Positions 1 to 9,693 of a DNA stretch of 64,000 nt are shown here, piece by piece; positions within the stretch are counted from its first letter, which is position 1; every line of letters starts with the position of its first letter. The notes under the pieces are model-generated. The model did no database searches. It saw only the letters and a list, made by a program, of their open reading frames with translations, and was not told the origin of the DNA. Origin of the DNA: Triangularia verruculosa (lineage: Eukaryota > Ascomycota > Sordariomycetes > Sordariales > Podosporaceae); NCBI GenBank assembly GCA_033296885.1, contig MU863940.1, positions 142,800-206,799 of the forward strand. The letters are read 5' to 3'. A program made the translations under genes and the position numbers.

Positions 1-208
1 CAAAGTTCACCCTTTGTACAAAAAGGCAAAATAATCATCAAACATCTCCCACCAAAGAAGTGAATGAAAAAAAAAAAATGAAAAACAAAGTTCCCCGCCA
101 GACAAGCACATTTCGCCCATTTACATCTCAAATCTGCATCTCCTCCCCCTTAATCCACCACCAACCTCATCTCCCTCCACCCCCTTGACAACGAGCCCCT
201 CTCACCCT

Positions 209-643
209 TCAAAGCCACGACCAATCCCCCGTAATCCTCCCCGCGCTCAACGGAGCCAGCCTCTGGAAGGCAGCAGGCGACAGGTCCAAATCACCCGCCT
301 TACACCCAGGGCAGCGGTCCACCACGGTAACATCAACCGTCTTGCCGTTGTAGCTGGCACGGATCTTTCTTCCGCAGAGGGGGTTATTGTTGGGGTTTCC
401 GTTGGGGGTCTGGGGGTCAAAGAGGACGCGGTTGAGGGCGGCGACCAGCTGGCCGTCGTTGTTCACTTTGCCACAGGCGCCGAGGCCGGTGTTGTACCAG
501 GTGAACTCGCCTCTGGCGCGGGCGACGATCTCGCGGGCTTCGACCTCGAGGGGGGAGCCCTGGTTGGGGGTGGTGGGGGCTGCCGAGGTGAGGGTGAGGA
601 GGGTGAGGAGGGTGGTGGTGAGGGTGGTGGTTGAGAAGTACAT
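209..643 (-). CDS. Secreted double-psi beta-barrel (RlpA/barwin-like) protein
   Basis: Single-exon 144 aa protein. Residues 1-21 form a signal peptide (hydrophobic Thr/Leu-rich stretch ending at Ala-Ala). The mature part has the DPBB pattern of small fungal secreted proteins: GEFTWYNTGLGACGKVNND near residues 46-64, then NPLCGRKI, then VTVVDRCPGCKAGDLDLSP and an AFQRLAPLSAGRI...W ending. The spaced Cys residues (ACG, LCG, RCPGC) are those of the family and probably form disulfides. Family relatives include expansin-like proteins, papain-inhibitor-like proteins and RlpA-fold secreted proteins; they bind walls or inhibit proteases, and no catalytic role can be assigned here. The start is the only ATG giving a signal peptide. 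The opposite strand carries long open frames that are shadows of this G/C-rich gene. Confidence 0.85.
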   Translation of the reverse strand: MYFSTTTLTTTLLTLLTLTSAAPTTPNQGSPLEVEAREIVARARGEFTWYNTGLGACGKVNNDGQLVAALNRVLFDPQTPNGNPNNNPLCGRKIRASYNGKTVDVTVVDRCPGCKAGDLDLSPAAFQRLAPLSAGRITGDWSWL

Positions 644-3402
644 CTTGATGGGTTGGTGATTGGGGGGGTGGTTGCTGTGAGTGTAAAGATAAGGGCTGTA
701 GAGCTCCTGCTGGAGATGTGATTGAAGTCTTGATTGCGAGGATGAGGATGGAAAAGAGGTATCGAGGGTGAGGAGAGGAGACCCTTGATATAGATGTCAC
801 GACATGACTTGACCTGCGGCTTCATGTCGTGGACCTCGAGGCTCTGGGATGTGGTCTCCTTCTCCTCACCCGCAGTTCCAAGCCTGCTCCGAAGACCGGC
901 AGCTCCTTCTCCTCGACAAGGTCAGCCGCTGCTGCCTCCGAACATCCAAGAAGGGAAGCTCGGTTGACGACGACAGCAACGTTGTCTCATCTAACGTCAG
1001 CATCATCACACTTGTCTTGCCAATGGTTCCAGTTCGTACCTCCGGACTGCTCATGAGAGCGCTTATGAGCATAAGGCAGCCATCAAAGTAACCCGCCAGA
1101 CCTGTTTACTGGTATCCCAAGCGCGGGATGGGCGGGGTTTCCATGATTGACATGCGATGAGAAATCGGCTTACCGATGTAAGCCCTGGATGTGATACCAT
1201 GAAAACCGTCGCCTGCTTGTTTGGGATGGTGGTGAGGTGAGACTCTCCGTGAGTTGACCCCAACCTTTAGTTGATGTCGAGGCTGTCGCGGTGTCTCTTG
1301 ACAAGCTGGCAGGGGACGCATATCCTCTTGGCACTTGTTGTATTATGGTTCGTATGGCGCAATACAGTACATGAAAAAGTGATGCGAGTATTTCATATCC
1401 TAACCGTGCTTGTAAAGGCCCTCAGAGTCTGTGGAGAATATGTGGTCAGTGATTCAAAGCAAGACTTATTTTGGTATTTTCTAGTACCACCGTACCAGCC
1501 ATCAGATAGTCCAGTTTCAGTCCCACGCCACGTTAATCTGTGTCCAAGTATTTGGGTAGCTGTTCAGAGAGCTCTTTCTCATTGGGCAACATGTCTCATT
1601 TCGGAAGAGTCAGGGGTTTGCAGACTGCAGAGGGGACGTGGTCATCATCGAACCGAAGGAGACGGAACTGGACAACCTGTCAGGCCTCCGGATCGACGGG
1701 ATGCAACTGCAGTCCGCCTGTCGAGGTCAGGGACTCGGACTCTGATTTGTGATGCGGCCATGTCGTGATACCCCGAGTATCAGAGCATATGTATGTTCCT
1801 GTCAAGCTCCTCATTGTGTGACATTCACAGCCTGAGGGGAAGAAGAAGCTTGTGTCATCGGCTCACCCCTGTCATATTCTTGTCTCACAGAGCCGGCTTG
1901 CCGGGTAGGTTAGACATGATCTTCACCCTTGTAGAGGCTTACTCATTATTCACTTGGAGGCTAGGTACTGGGCCGCCAAAGCGGGAACGGAATGTTGCCG
2001 TTGATCCAGCGGCGGGCACTCCCGCGAGAGGCTCTGCAGTCCCTGCAGAAACCTTTTTGATCGATTTCATTCATTGTGAATACATCTATCAGCGCACACA
2101 TACTTGCTTGACAATATTTCTCAGCTCAGAATGAATCTGGACGATGCAGAGTTCTTCAATAAGGCTCTGCCGTGAAACAGGAAGACTGTACTACGCAAAA
2201 TGTTAGATGCATCCCCACGGCAGGGGAGCAAGAGCTCAAGGGTAGCATTCCGGTAGGTCATTGTGATGACTGGAGACCCACCGCCGGTGATGGACAGGGC
2301 AGGAACCTTTGGGTAACTGACCGAGACAACCGCTTACGAGAGATACAACCGTGGAAGAATGCGTGGTCGGAGATTATGCCAAGGCGCCTCGACCGGTCAG
2401 GAAAAGAGACGTGTGAAGCCGGTAATAACGTGCTGCTCTACCGCCTGGGTTCTAAAGGCGACGCAGATATGGTGTAGAAGGTCGGTATGGCCGAATTTCA
2501 CGGATCGCCGCTTATACTACGCGTTTCGTCAAAGGCATCATGAGGGCGGTGCATAGTCAGATCATGATGTCCTGTCGCTGCGCTGACATGCAGTATTCGG
2601 GGCCGTAGTTGTCGATCTCAGAGCCTGAAAATCTTGCAAAGACAGAAAATGAAATTAGTGCGATCTTTGAGAGCTCTTGGAAGGCTGAACCGTGCCAGTG
2701 TGAGTGGCCGGACGGTCTGTCGGAGTGGAAGATGATGGCTGACAGCTTGGAAGGCTAGGCGATGACTGGTGCTCACCGAACGACTGACCGAGGTTAAAGG
2801 CCACAGCTGGCGACTTCACCTCGCTCCTTCCGAGTTTCGCTGGCGTAATTTCAAACAGCGGAATTCGAACACTAAAATCAAGGAAGGATGGAATTTAGAG
2901 TTTGGCAGGTGGCAGGTGGGAGCTTGATGGCCAGCTGACCCCAACGCGCGACCATCACATTGGTCGCCTGCCACTTCAGCATGGCCTCCCAGCCCCATCG
3001 TGCATGACCTGAAAAACATCACTAACATCAATGTTGGGCCACGGGCTTAAACTTTATAACTTTCAAACCCTCGCCATCGTGATTTCTTTCTTTGTTCCCT
3101 CGATGAATCACCGTGGTCAGGCAACTGGGCAAAGGCTAAGACAAGGCCCGCATGATGGGCTGGGGAAATAGCAGGAAAATGTTGTTTAAAAGGCTGCCTC
3201 TTTGTTTTTTTTCGTCGTTGCGGTCTCATTCCTTTTTCTGAATACAATCATCACTCATTCAGACTGCGCTCGTTGTAAATTGAAGCCTTCTTACTGTCGC
3301 CCTGAATAACGTCAACCCGGCGTCTCCAAGCCCATCCCACAGCATTACCCAAACCAGCCACTGCCAACATCCCACAGGTCCCGCAGCCTGGCCTCGGTCA
3401 AA
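644..3402. other. Long stretch with no supported gene
   Basis: About 2.7 kb upstream of the DPBB gene. Only short, overlapping frames on both strands were seen, the longest about 165 codons at 1271-1768, and none shows a recognisable domain, signal peptide or convincing splice structure. The first 200 bases should hold the promoter of the minus-strand DPBB gene. I see no repeats or RNA genes here. Confidence 0.5.
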
Positions 3403-3717
3403 ATGGTCTGGACGTATCCTTCCAGCCCGGGATACACCTACGGTTTTGGGGACAACTACCGTACCGGCCTCGAGTGGTGCATATTTTGCGAGCGCTACAG
3501 CTACTGCCACACGACCGGGTATTACTTCTGCTACGCCCGTACTCGCAGAAGATATCGTCGAACCTACCGTCGGGATGATGACACCTACTGCTGGTACGGA
3601 GATGACTGGGCAACTTGCCGGCGGCGCAATCATGAGCGCTGCCGCAGGTGGATCCCGACTCCCAGACCGTCGACGCCCAACTTGAGGCGGTGCCGGAGCT
3701 GCCATGCATATGTTTGA
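3403..3717 (+). CDS. Possible small Cys/Tyr/Arg-rich protein
   Basis: A 104-codon frame starting in a reasonable context (tcaaaATGG). The product is odd: rich in Tyr, Arg, Cys and Trp, with a repeated Cys pattern (WCIFCERYSYC, FCYARTRRRYRRTYRR, CYWYGDD-type spacing, CRRRNHERCRRW, RRCRSCHAYV). No signal peptide or known domain is seen. Two other frames over the same bases are also open: plus frame 3446-3685, Ala/Thr-rich, and minus frame 3259-3705, Ala/Val-rich. The G/C-rich composition could therefore produce all three by chance. A short downstream stop and a T-rich 3' region fit a gene end. Treat as tentative. Confidence 0.25.
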   Translation: MVWTYPSSPGYTYGFGDNYRTGLEWCIFCERYSYCHTTGYYFCYARTRRRYRRTYRRDDDTYCWYGDDWATCRRRNHERCRRWIPTPRPSTPNLRRCRSCHAYV

Positions 3718-4359
3718 TAAGTGGTGGGGATGCCTGATGACTGGATATGAATGAGTTGTAACTGTTTCATTTTTGGTACGTGTTGTTCTGGGAGCTTTGA
3801 TCTTGCTGGGTTGCTGACCGTTCTGGTTCAGGTATCATCGTTGATGACATTTCACTATCATTTTCCCCCTTTGTCCTGTTGCTTTAGATCGTTATATACC
3901 CAGCATGTCATATCGAGAGCCTTGTTTCTCATTCCCTGTAATTCCCTCTTTCCTTTCAATTCGCACTTTGATGCAGCGCTGCCTCCTATATTCTCATTTA
4001 CTGTTGTAGCAACGTCTATGGCAAGCAAGTCAATTCTCATATCAAACCTGTATCAATCATACCATGTATTCTAGATCCTACAGCCTTTTGCTTTTTCCTG
4101 AGTCAGACATAGCCTTATTTTCTTACAATCAATCACCTCCCTGAAATAACCATTCGGGCAGTGGAGAGTTCAAGCCGATGAAGTAGGTGGCGGAGATTTG
4201 CGCCCCTCGTTTGAAAACTTAAATAACGCCAGCAGGAGCAGGTTTGAGGCGGTGGACTATGTGAACTGTGCGTGATTCATCATGGATCCGTAGCCTTCCA
4301 TCAATTCAACGCCTGATCTGACTGCACCAACATCATCATCACCTTCTGCGCCACAAAGC
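3718..4359. other. Intergenic, probable promoter of the membrane-protein gene
   Basis: No gene supported. The last 100 bases contain CAACATCATCATCACC-type pyrimidine/CA-rich leader directly before the ATG at 4360, typical of fungal 5' leaders. Confidence 0.5.
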
Positions 4360-5252
4360 ATGATGGATGAAAATCCAGCATTTCTAAGCTATGATTGGTT
4401 TCGAAGAATCGCCGGGGACCGCGCATCAACCGACTTTCTGATCGCCACCATCCTCTGGGCGGTTGTATCAATCCTCATCACAATCGCCGTAGTTTGGTCA
4501 CCCCCAACCTCAAACGACGAAGACAGAACTCCATGCTTCACACCCTGGTTCGATGAGAAGATTCCTGGGTTGGCCGCCTGCCGCCAGCACTGCGGCTTGT
4601 TCCCGTTCTACTTTTTAGTGTACTACCTCGTGGTGGTTTTTACACCTATTGCAGCGGCATTGAGGTTGGTGCTCATGGCAGTCATCTGGCTGTTTGGTAT
4701 CGAGAAGTGTTGTGGAGTGGAGTCGCACTGCCTCGATCAAACCGAACCTGAGAGGAGGAGGAGGAGTAGCTGGAGGAGGATGGTTGAGGTGGAGGCTGGG
4801 AATGGCGTCGAGGATGGAAACGAGAATTCTACAGACCTTCGTGCAATTACAGGAGAGGCTGGAGCAGGGGTTGTGAGATCCGCACCACAGCGCGCAGAAC
4901 CCATGGTCGCCGCGCCAGAGCCGCCAAGAACGAATGCGCCGAATAATACCTTAATACAACGCCATTACCAACAAGCGCCCGGAGAAACCCAGCAGCCCGT
5001 GGGAGCGGCCCAGCAAGACAGCAACCTCGAAGCAGTTTTGCAGGTGGCCACAGGAGCATCCCTCAAAGTTGCATCTTGACGGCGGACGATTTAAGTATCT
5101 TACACCACCAGACGACGACAATTGAGAGCTCGCAAACCAGCACAGGAGAGGACAGATCAGCCACAAGATCGGGGGATCAGACACCGCCTCCTCAATATGA
5201 AGAATTGGATCCACGGGACAAGACCCAGCGCCAAAATGGGAACAACTGTTGA
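4360..5252 (+). CDS. Membrane protein with C-terminal PPxY motif (paralog 1)
   Basis: Read without splicing the frame stops at 5079 (239 aa). A second frame open from about 4983 to 5252 ends in TPPPQYEELDPR, which closely matches the end of the neighbouring paralog (TSPPEYQVVDPR). A 44-nt intron at 4999-5042 (GTGGGA donor, TTTTGCAG acceptor) joins the two frames exactly and gives 282 aa. The protein has a membrane segment near residues 25-46 and a long hydrophobic region near 78-115, with Cys-rich motifs between them (CFTPWFDEK, CRQHCGLFPFYF). A polar disordered tail carries AEPMVAAPEPP and the PPxY motif. PPxY motifs bind WW domains of Nedd4/Rsp5-type ubiquitin ligases, so an Rsp5-adaptor or cargo role is possible (inference). 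The family is otherwise unrecognised. The donor is weak, so a frameshift is the alternative. Confidence 0.6.
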
Positions 5253-6093
5253 GTGCAGGGATACCGAATGGAAATATTGGATTTGCTTGCGAATATGTAT
5301 TCTTGGACATTGATGTGGTGGTGAAGACATCTCCATTAACACCACTGCTCTGCGCTAGTGCCTCAAAATGCCAGTAGAAAGGCAAGTCGCATTTTCTTCT
5401 GGGCTTTGAAACCCTTTTTGAGCGTCGAGGTGTTGAGCCACTTCCATGGGACAGTAAGGTATGTTCAATGATAGACAATGAAAAAATTATGTCTTTCGAC
5501 CCGGCGTAATATGTGTACTAGCATCATAAAGTAACTCCATTAATTCTGCTCTTTAAGGCATTATAATCTGAGCTGCATATAGCTTATCTATGATGCTCGG
5601 ATAGATGACAGGTAGCGCTTGGGTTAACTTTACTTAAGGCTGTGTTCTTTATCTGAGCTTTTTGCAGACTCTTAATACTGGCATGGAGTTTATTCATGGT
5701 TAATTCGGTGCTAACCATCGACATCATTGAACCAAACTATCTTGATGATTAGATACATCATGGAAGGACTTATCATCAAAAGAGTACATCTGACCGCCTC
5801 TCTGCAGATCTGTATAGTTTCCCTTATCGTGGCTGACCTTGGCTCTATCCAAAACCCCTTGGATATGCTCTCAGCAAAAAGCCCTAATGGCTTGGGTGCG
5901 CAGAGAAGATTTGAGAGGATTGGCGCCCCAGTTTGAGCTAAAACAGGTATCCTACAACTTTCTTCATTGAAATATAATGTCCGATTCCATCTTTCCAGCT
6001 GCTTGTCAATTTTCCCAGCTTGCCTTCATCAATCGCTGTCAACACCCACCTTCTCTTCCCACCCACAGCGCACCACCACTAAAAGCAACAACA
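5253..6093. other. Intergenic between the two membrane-protein paralogs
   Basis: No gene supported; A+T-richer spacer with short frames only. The last 120 bases are CA- and CT-rich leader before the ATG at 6094. Confidence 0.5.
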
Positions 6094-6744
6094 ATGGGAG
6101 CAAACACGAGCACCATCCGAAACAACACACCATCTGAGGAAGATCTCAAGACAGCCATGATTGTCATGGGTGTCATCTGGGCGGTAATCTCCCTCATCAT
6201 CACTCTCGTCGTAACATTCACGTCCCAGACCGAGGAAACAGCAGAATTGCCATGCTGGCCTTGGTTCGACAACAGGTTCAAATGCCTGAAGTTCTGCCGG
6301 GGAGAATGTTTTCTTGTGCCGTTTTACTTTCTCTTCTATTTTGTCTTCATCTTGACGTTCCTAGCGTGGGCCCCAGTGTATATCGCAGGCAACTGTCTTT
6401 ACGGCATACCCTTTTTCCTAGCTAAGTACAATAGGATTGAGACTTGCTGTGGGAAGGAGATTCCGGATAAGTGGAAAATTGGTAAAGATCTGGAGGCGGG
6501 GGGTCGTGGTCAGGGTGGGGGTGGGCGCTGTGAAGTGCCGTGTGGAAGGAGCTCTGAGAGGGGAGGAGCTGAGCAGGCTACTGTTTTGACTATGACTGTT
6601 GTGACTCAGCCACCACAACCTGAGGCGCCTATGGTGGCGGCAGTGAAGCCGGGGAGTGGGGAGGAGGTGACCCCAGTTGGGGTTCTAGAGGACCAGACTT
6701 CGCCGCCGGAGTATCAAGTGGTGGATCCGAGGCCAGAGAACTGA
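6094..6744 (+). CDS. Membrane protein with PPxY motif (paralog 2)
   Basis: Single-exon 216 aa protein, tandem paralog of the gene at 4360. The ATG at 6094 was chosen because its context is good (AACAACAATGG) and it aligns with the paralog's start; an upstream in-frame ATG at 5977 would add an unlikely 39 residues. The start MGANTS fits an N-myristoylation signal (Gly2, Ser6). A membrane segment lies at about residues 18-40, followed by CWPWFDNRFKCLKFCRGECF, then a long hydrophobic region near 70-110 (FYFLFYFVFILTFLAW). The tail is Gly/Pro-rich with EAPMVAA and ends SPPEYQVVDPRPEN. Shared features with paralog 1 are a Cys-x-PWFD motif, a Cys cluster before PFYF, the PMVAA motif, and the PPxY end. 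Function unknown; the tail suggests recruitment of a WW-domain ubiquitin ligase. Confidence 0.7.
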   Translation: MGANTSTIRNNTPSEEDLKTAMIVMGVIWAVISLIITLVVTFTSQTEETAELPCWPWFDNRFKCLKFCRGECFLVPFYFLFYFVFILTFLAWAPVYIAGNCLYGIPFFLAKYNRIETCCGKEIPDKWKIGKDLEAGGRGQGGGGRCEVPCGRSSERGGAEQATVLTMTVVTQPPQPEAPMVAAVKPGSGEEVTPVGVLEDQTSPPEYQVVDPRPEN

Positions 6745-7264
6745 TGGGTGGCTTTGGGTCTGTTTGCGTTCAGATGTCTCATCTTTGGTGCCTGGAGCAA
6801 GACAAATGGATACAAAGCACGTGCGGTATCGGTCTTTGATAACGGGGCGATGATCTGGCTTCGATTGGGAGCGAGGGAAACTGGAGATGGCGGGGATATG
6901 GGGTTGTACCTCGGTTGTGACCATGTCAGGAGGGCAAGAACACAGCTGTGAGCAAGTATGAATGTTGATATGATGATGTACATGGGAGCTTGTTTGCACA
7001 CTCATGGGGCAGCAACAAAGGCATTCACTTCGGATGATGCCCCTTGACATTCTCGTGATCACATTTAACGGCCGTGCCCTAAATTGACAGTGCAAATGAC
7101 TTGGGCACAATTTTCAGGAACGAATAAGGCATACCTGGCATGAGGCTGCGATTCGAAACATATATACCTGAGATAGGTATTGACTGGTACCCTCATAGAC
7201 GGACAAATCATCAACACAACTTCCTCAACTGCACAGCTTTTGACCTCAGTATATTATCAGCAAG
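6745..7264. other. Intergenic
   Basis: No gene supported. A TATATATACC element near 7160 and a CA-rich leader precede the ATG at 7265. Confidence 0.45.
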
Positions 7265-7450
7265 ATGACCATTCCCGTCATTAGCCTCCTCGCCATTTTC
7301 GCTGGCGCTGTCGCCGGTATGGACCCGAGGATTCACGACGGAGACAACCAACCCATAGGTGGAGGACCTGGAGCCCCGGATCCAGATGATACTAGGGAGG
7401 GCTGCAGTGGGAAGATCTATGATGTTCCCAAGGAGCCTATCCCGATGTGA
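7265..7450 (+). CDS. Small secreted protein
   Basis: 61 aa. Residues 1-18 (MTIPVISLLAIFAGAVAG) are a clear signal peptide. The mature peptide is short, acidic and Gly/Pro-rich (GGGPGAPDPDD) with a single Cys (GCSGKIYD). A strong splice donor GTGAGC overlaps the stop at 7447. Splicing to TAG at 7509 would replace the last residue by a short tail ending KQW, whereas splicing to CAG at 7505 gives the same 61 aa product. No homolog family recognised. It could be an effector-like or wall-associated peptide. Spacing to neighbours gives no functional hint. Confidence 0.45.
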   Translation: MTIPVISLLAIFAGAVAGMDPRIHDGDNQPIGGGPGAPDPDDTREGCSGKIYDVPKEPIPM

Positions 7451-7591
7451 GCTTTTCCACCTCGCTATGGATTCCTCAATGGACCCACATCATGACCAAA
7501 CTCAGGTAGTGGCTGGAGGAAGATGTCGCCAAAACAGTGGTAAAAACGAAGCCAGATTTGCTTAGAAAATTGCAATCGGAAAAGATAAAGA

Positions 7592-7894
7592 TTACTGGCT
7601 TCTTTTGGTGAACGTTGGTATATTATTTGGCATGCCATGATTGTAGGCCGAGGGGACGGCTGATACCAGATACCTGAACGATTCTCCACAAGGTCGCCAC
7701 ACCTCCAGACTCCAGCATCCAACACCGGTTTCTACGAAGGAGCACAGGTAGAAATCACTATCATGCCCCGATAAGTGATTCAAAAGATCGGTTACATCAA
7801 TTTGATCATACAACACAAATCCGATAGCAATTGTAACTGGCTTGACACCATCGGGTGTCCTGCCGTCAAGTCTTGTGTAAGTGGACTTGCCCAT
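7592..7894 (-). CDS. Hypothetical protein, about 100 aa
   Basis: Open minus frame starting at the ATG at 7894 (MGKSTYTRLDG). The composition looks like real protein, with alternating hydrophobic stretches (PVTIAIGFVLYDQ, DFYLCSFVETGVGCWSLEVW, FRYLVSAVPSAYNHGMP), but I recognise no family. No signal peptide. The frame continues upstream without an ATG to 7930, so a 5' exon is possible. Gene orientation would be divergent from the gene at 8090, sharing about 200 bases of promoter. Confidence 0.4.
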   Translation of the reverse strand: MGKSTYTRLDGRTPDGVKPVTIAIGFVLYDQIDVTDLLNHLSGHDSDFYLCSFVETGVGCWSLEVWRPCGESFRYLVSAVPSAYNHGMPNNIPTFTKRSQ

Positions 7895-8089
7895 CTTAGA
7901 AACGGAATAAGGCTGATCCACTGGAGCCAATCAGAGTGCGTCAATTGATCGGGAGATGCCCCTCATTTCTCGACCCACCTTGGCGCAGCCGTCCAACCGA
8001 TTGGATCACCCAGCCCATCAGCCATTATTCTTTCACAGAACCGAAACCAGGTGAACCCTTCTTGATCTCTCTCTCTCGCCCCAGAAAGT

Positions 8090-8851
8090 ATGGGTATCAT
8101 CCGCAAAACAATCAAGACCGCCTTCCTGGCCACGGTGGGCACCGTTGGGTACCTTGGAACCACTACGCGCCTGGAGAGCCCGCTGCCCGAAGACGACCCC
8201 CTATGGCGCTCAAAGAGCTTCGCCAAATACAACCGACACAATAATGCCTCAACACAAGATCTTGTTTACAAGCGTATTCCACTTGCTAAGATCAAGCCCG
8301 AGCTCCTCCAGCGTGAGGGCGACCTTGCGCTGGAGTTTTGCCGTGGCGTCTGGAGCGGATTAGGTGAGCCTGTCCTCATTCACCGGCCAGTCACAAACCA
8401 CGCCAAATCCATTTTCGGAACTAACTTTACATCTGCTGCAGGATATCGCTTTCAACGGGCCTATCTCGCCCGGAAATACCAGGGGCCCGCCACGGCCTCA
8501 CAGCTGTGGACTACTGACCAGCTATCCAAGTCGACGTATGAGCCAGGTACACAACTGACTGACCACTTTGAGGTCGTTGAGAAGACGCCAACTGAGATTG
8601 TTGTTCGTTGCGGCGATACGCCGAGGAACGCCGGGCCAAGAGACTCTGATGGTCTGTTTGTCATTTCTGCCAGTGTCGACAAGGCCCGTGGTGAGGTGGT
8701 CCTTGGGTTGAAGAGCTGCTTGTTCAATGGCAACACCAGGGTTGAGGGAATCCAGGGGCCAATGCCCGGCTGGATGGAGGAGCTTCACAGATGGTATGCC
8801 CGTCTATGGCTGGTGACGGGGTCTTGGAAGGTTACGTCTTCCTTTCTGTGA
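8090..8851 (+). CDS. Conserved fungal protein of unknown function
   Basis: Two exons, 8090-8363 and 8442-8851, giving 227 aa. The 78-nt intron has GTGAGC donor, CTAACT branch site and CTGCAG acceptor. It is a multiple of three, so it reads through as 26 extra codons. Removing it joins WSGLG to YRFQRAYLARKYQ. The N-terminus (MGIIRKTIKTAFLATVGTVGYLG) is a hydrophobic helix that may anchor it to a membrane or act as a mitochondrial signal. The body contains LARKYQGPATASQLW, DHFEVVEKTPTEIVVRCGD and DGLFVISASVDKARGEV, followed by a C-terminal LHRWYARLWLVTGSW motif. I recognise this as a widespread ascomycete family with no assigned biochemical role. Confidence 0.75.
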   Translation: MGIIRKTIKTAFLATVGTVGYLGTTTRLESPLPEDDPLWRSKSFAKYNRHNNASTQDLVYKRIPLAKIKPELLQREGDLALEFCRGVWSGLGEPVLIHRPVTNHAKSIFGTNFTSAAGYRFQRAYLARKYQGPATASQLWTTDQLSKSTYEPGTQLTDHFEVVEKTPTEIVVRCGDTPRNAGPRDSDGLFVISASVDKARGEVVLGLKSCLFNGNTRVEGIQGPMPGWMEELHRWYARLWLVTGSWKVTSSFL

Positions 8852-9693
8852 TTGGGCTTCGTGTGAACCACCCCTCTCTTTTGGCTTGGTTGTCCTGAGA
8901 CCGCTCTCTTCACCACCCACAGCATCTCGCAGTTTGCTCAACATTTTGGATATTGATCTTGACACAAAATACAGATATCTATCTACAGTACATATACTGG
9001 AATTTCCCAGAGGCATTTATGTTGTTTACCCTTTTCCTGAAGCTCAAACTTACTGCACAAAGTCTCGGGTTGGACCATGACGCCTCCGATGTTTTGGAAC
9101 GTGGGTGCGGAGATCAGCATCGGCGGGGTAAGCGGGGCCATCCCGCCTTATCGACTGCTCCATCCAACCACCTTACATCTGACAGAGAGTGTCACGGCTG
9201 TTCTTCGATACTCTCACACTAGGATATCCTGCCGATACTAATGTGAGTTGATCAGCAAGTGCCACAGAAGCGCATGCATATCAAGGCGGGGTCCTGGTGA
9301 TAACGGAAGCGAGGAAGAATCTATGGAAGATCTAACAGACGGACGATGAGGAAAGTGGTTCACGTGGGCACGACCTGTGTCCCGCCACAACGCAACACAT
9401 GTCTGTCGACGGCAGTCAACGGCACAAAGGATTGGACAATACCTGAGACCCAAGAACCGGGATGCGAACCCACCATTGACCTGCGGCTTTTAGGAACAAA
9501 TTGGGCCAACTATTCCGTATCCTGACCTTGTACTTTTCCTTATCATTGAACAGGTGGAGTAGCGGTTTGCTTCTCTCCCTGCATTCCGCCTCAGTATACT
9601 CCTAGATTTATATGGAGGATATCCTGTTGAATCCTGTCTTGCCTTTCATCACACAACACGGCAAGATACACACACTCTCGCCACTCCTTCACC
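8852..9693. other. Intergenic, promoter of the amine oxidase gene
   Basis: No gene supported. CACACAACAC and CACTCCTTCACC leader precede the ATG at 9694. Short frames here show no domain. Confidence 0.5.

Noticed and set aside
1271..2477. Three plus frames of 100-165 codons
   Set aside because: No start context, domain or splice signals; composition does not look like protein-coding sequence.
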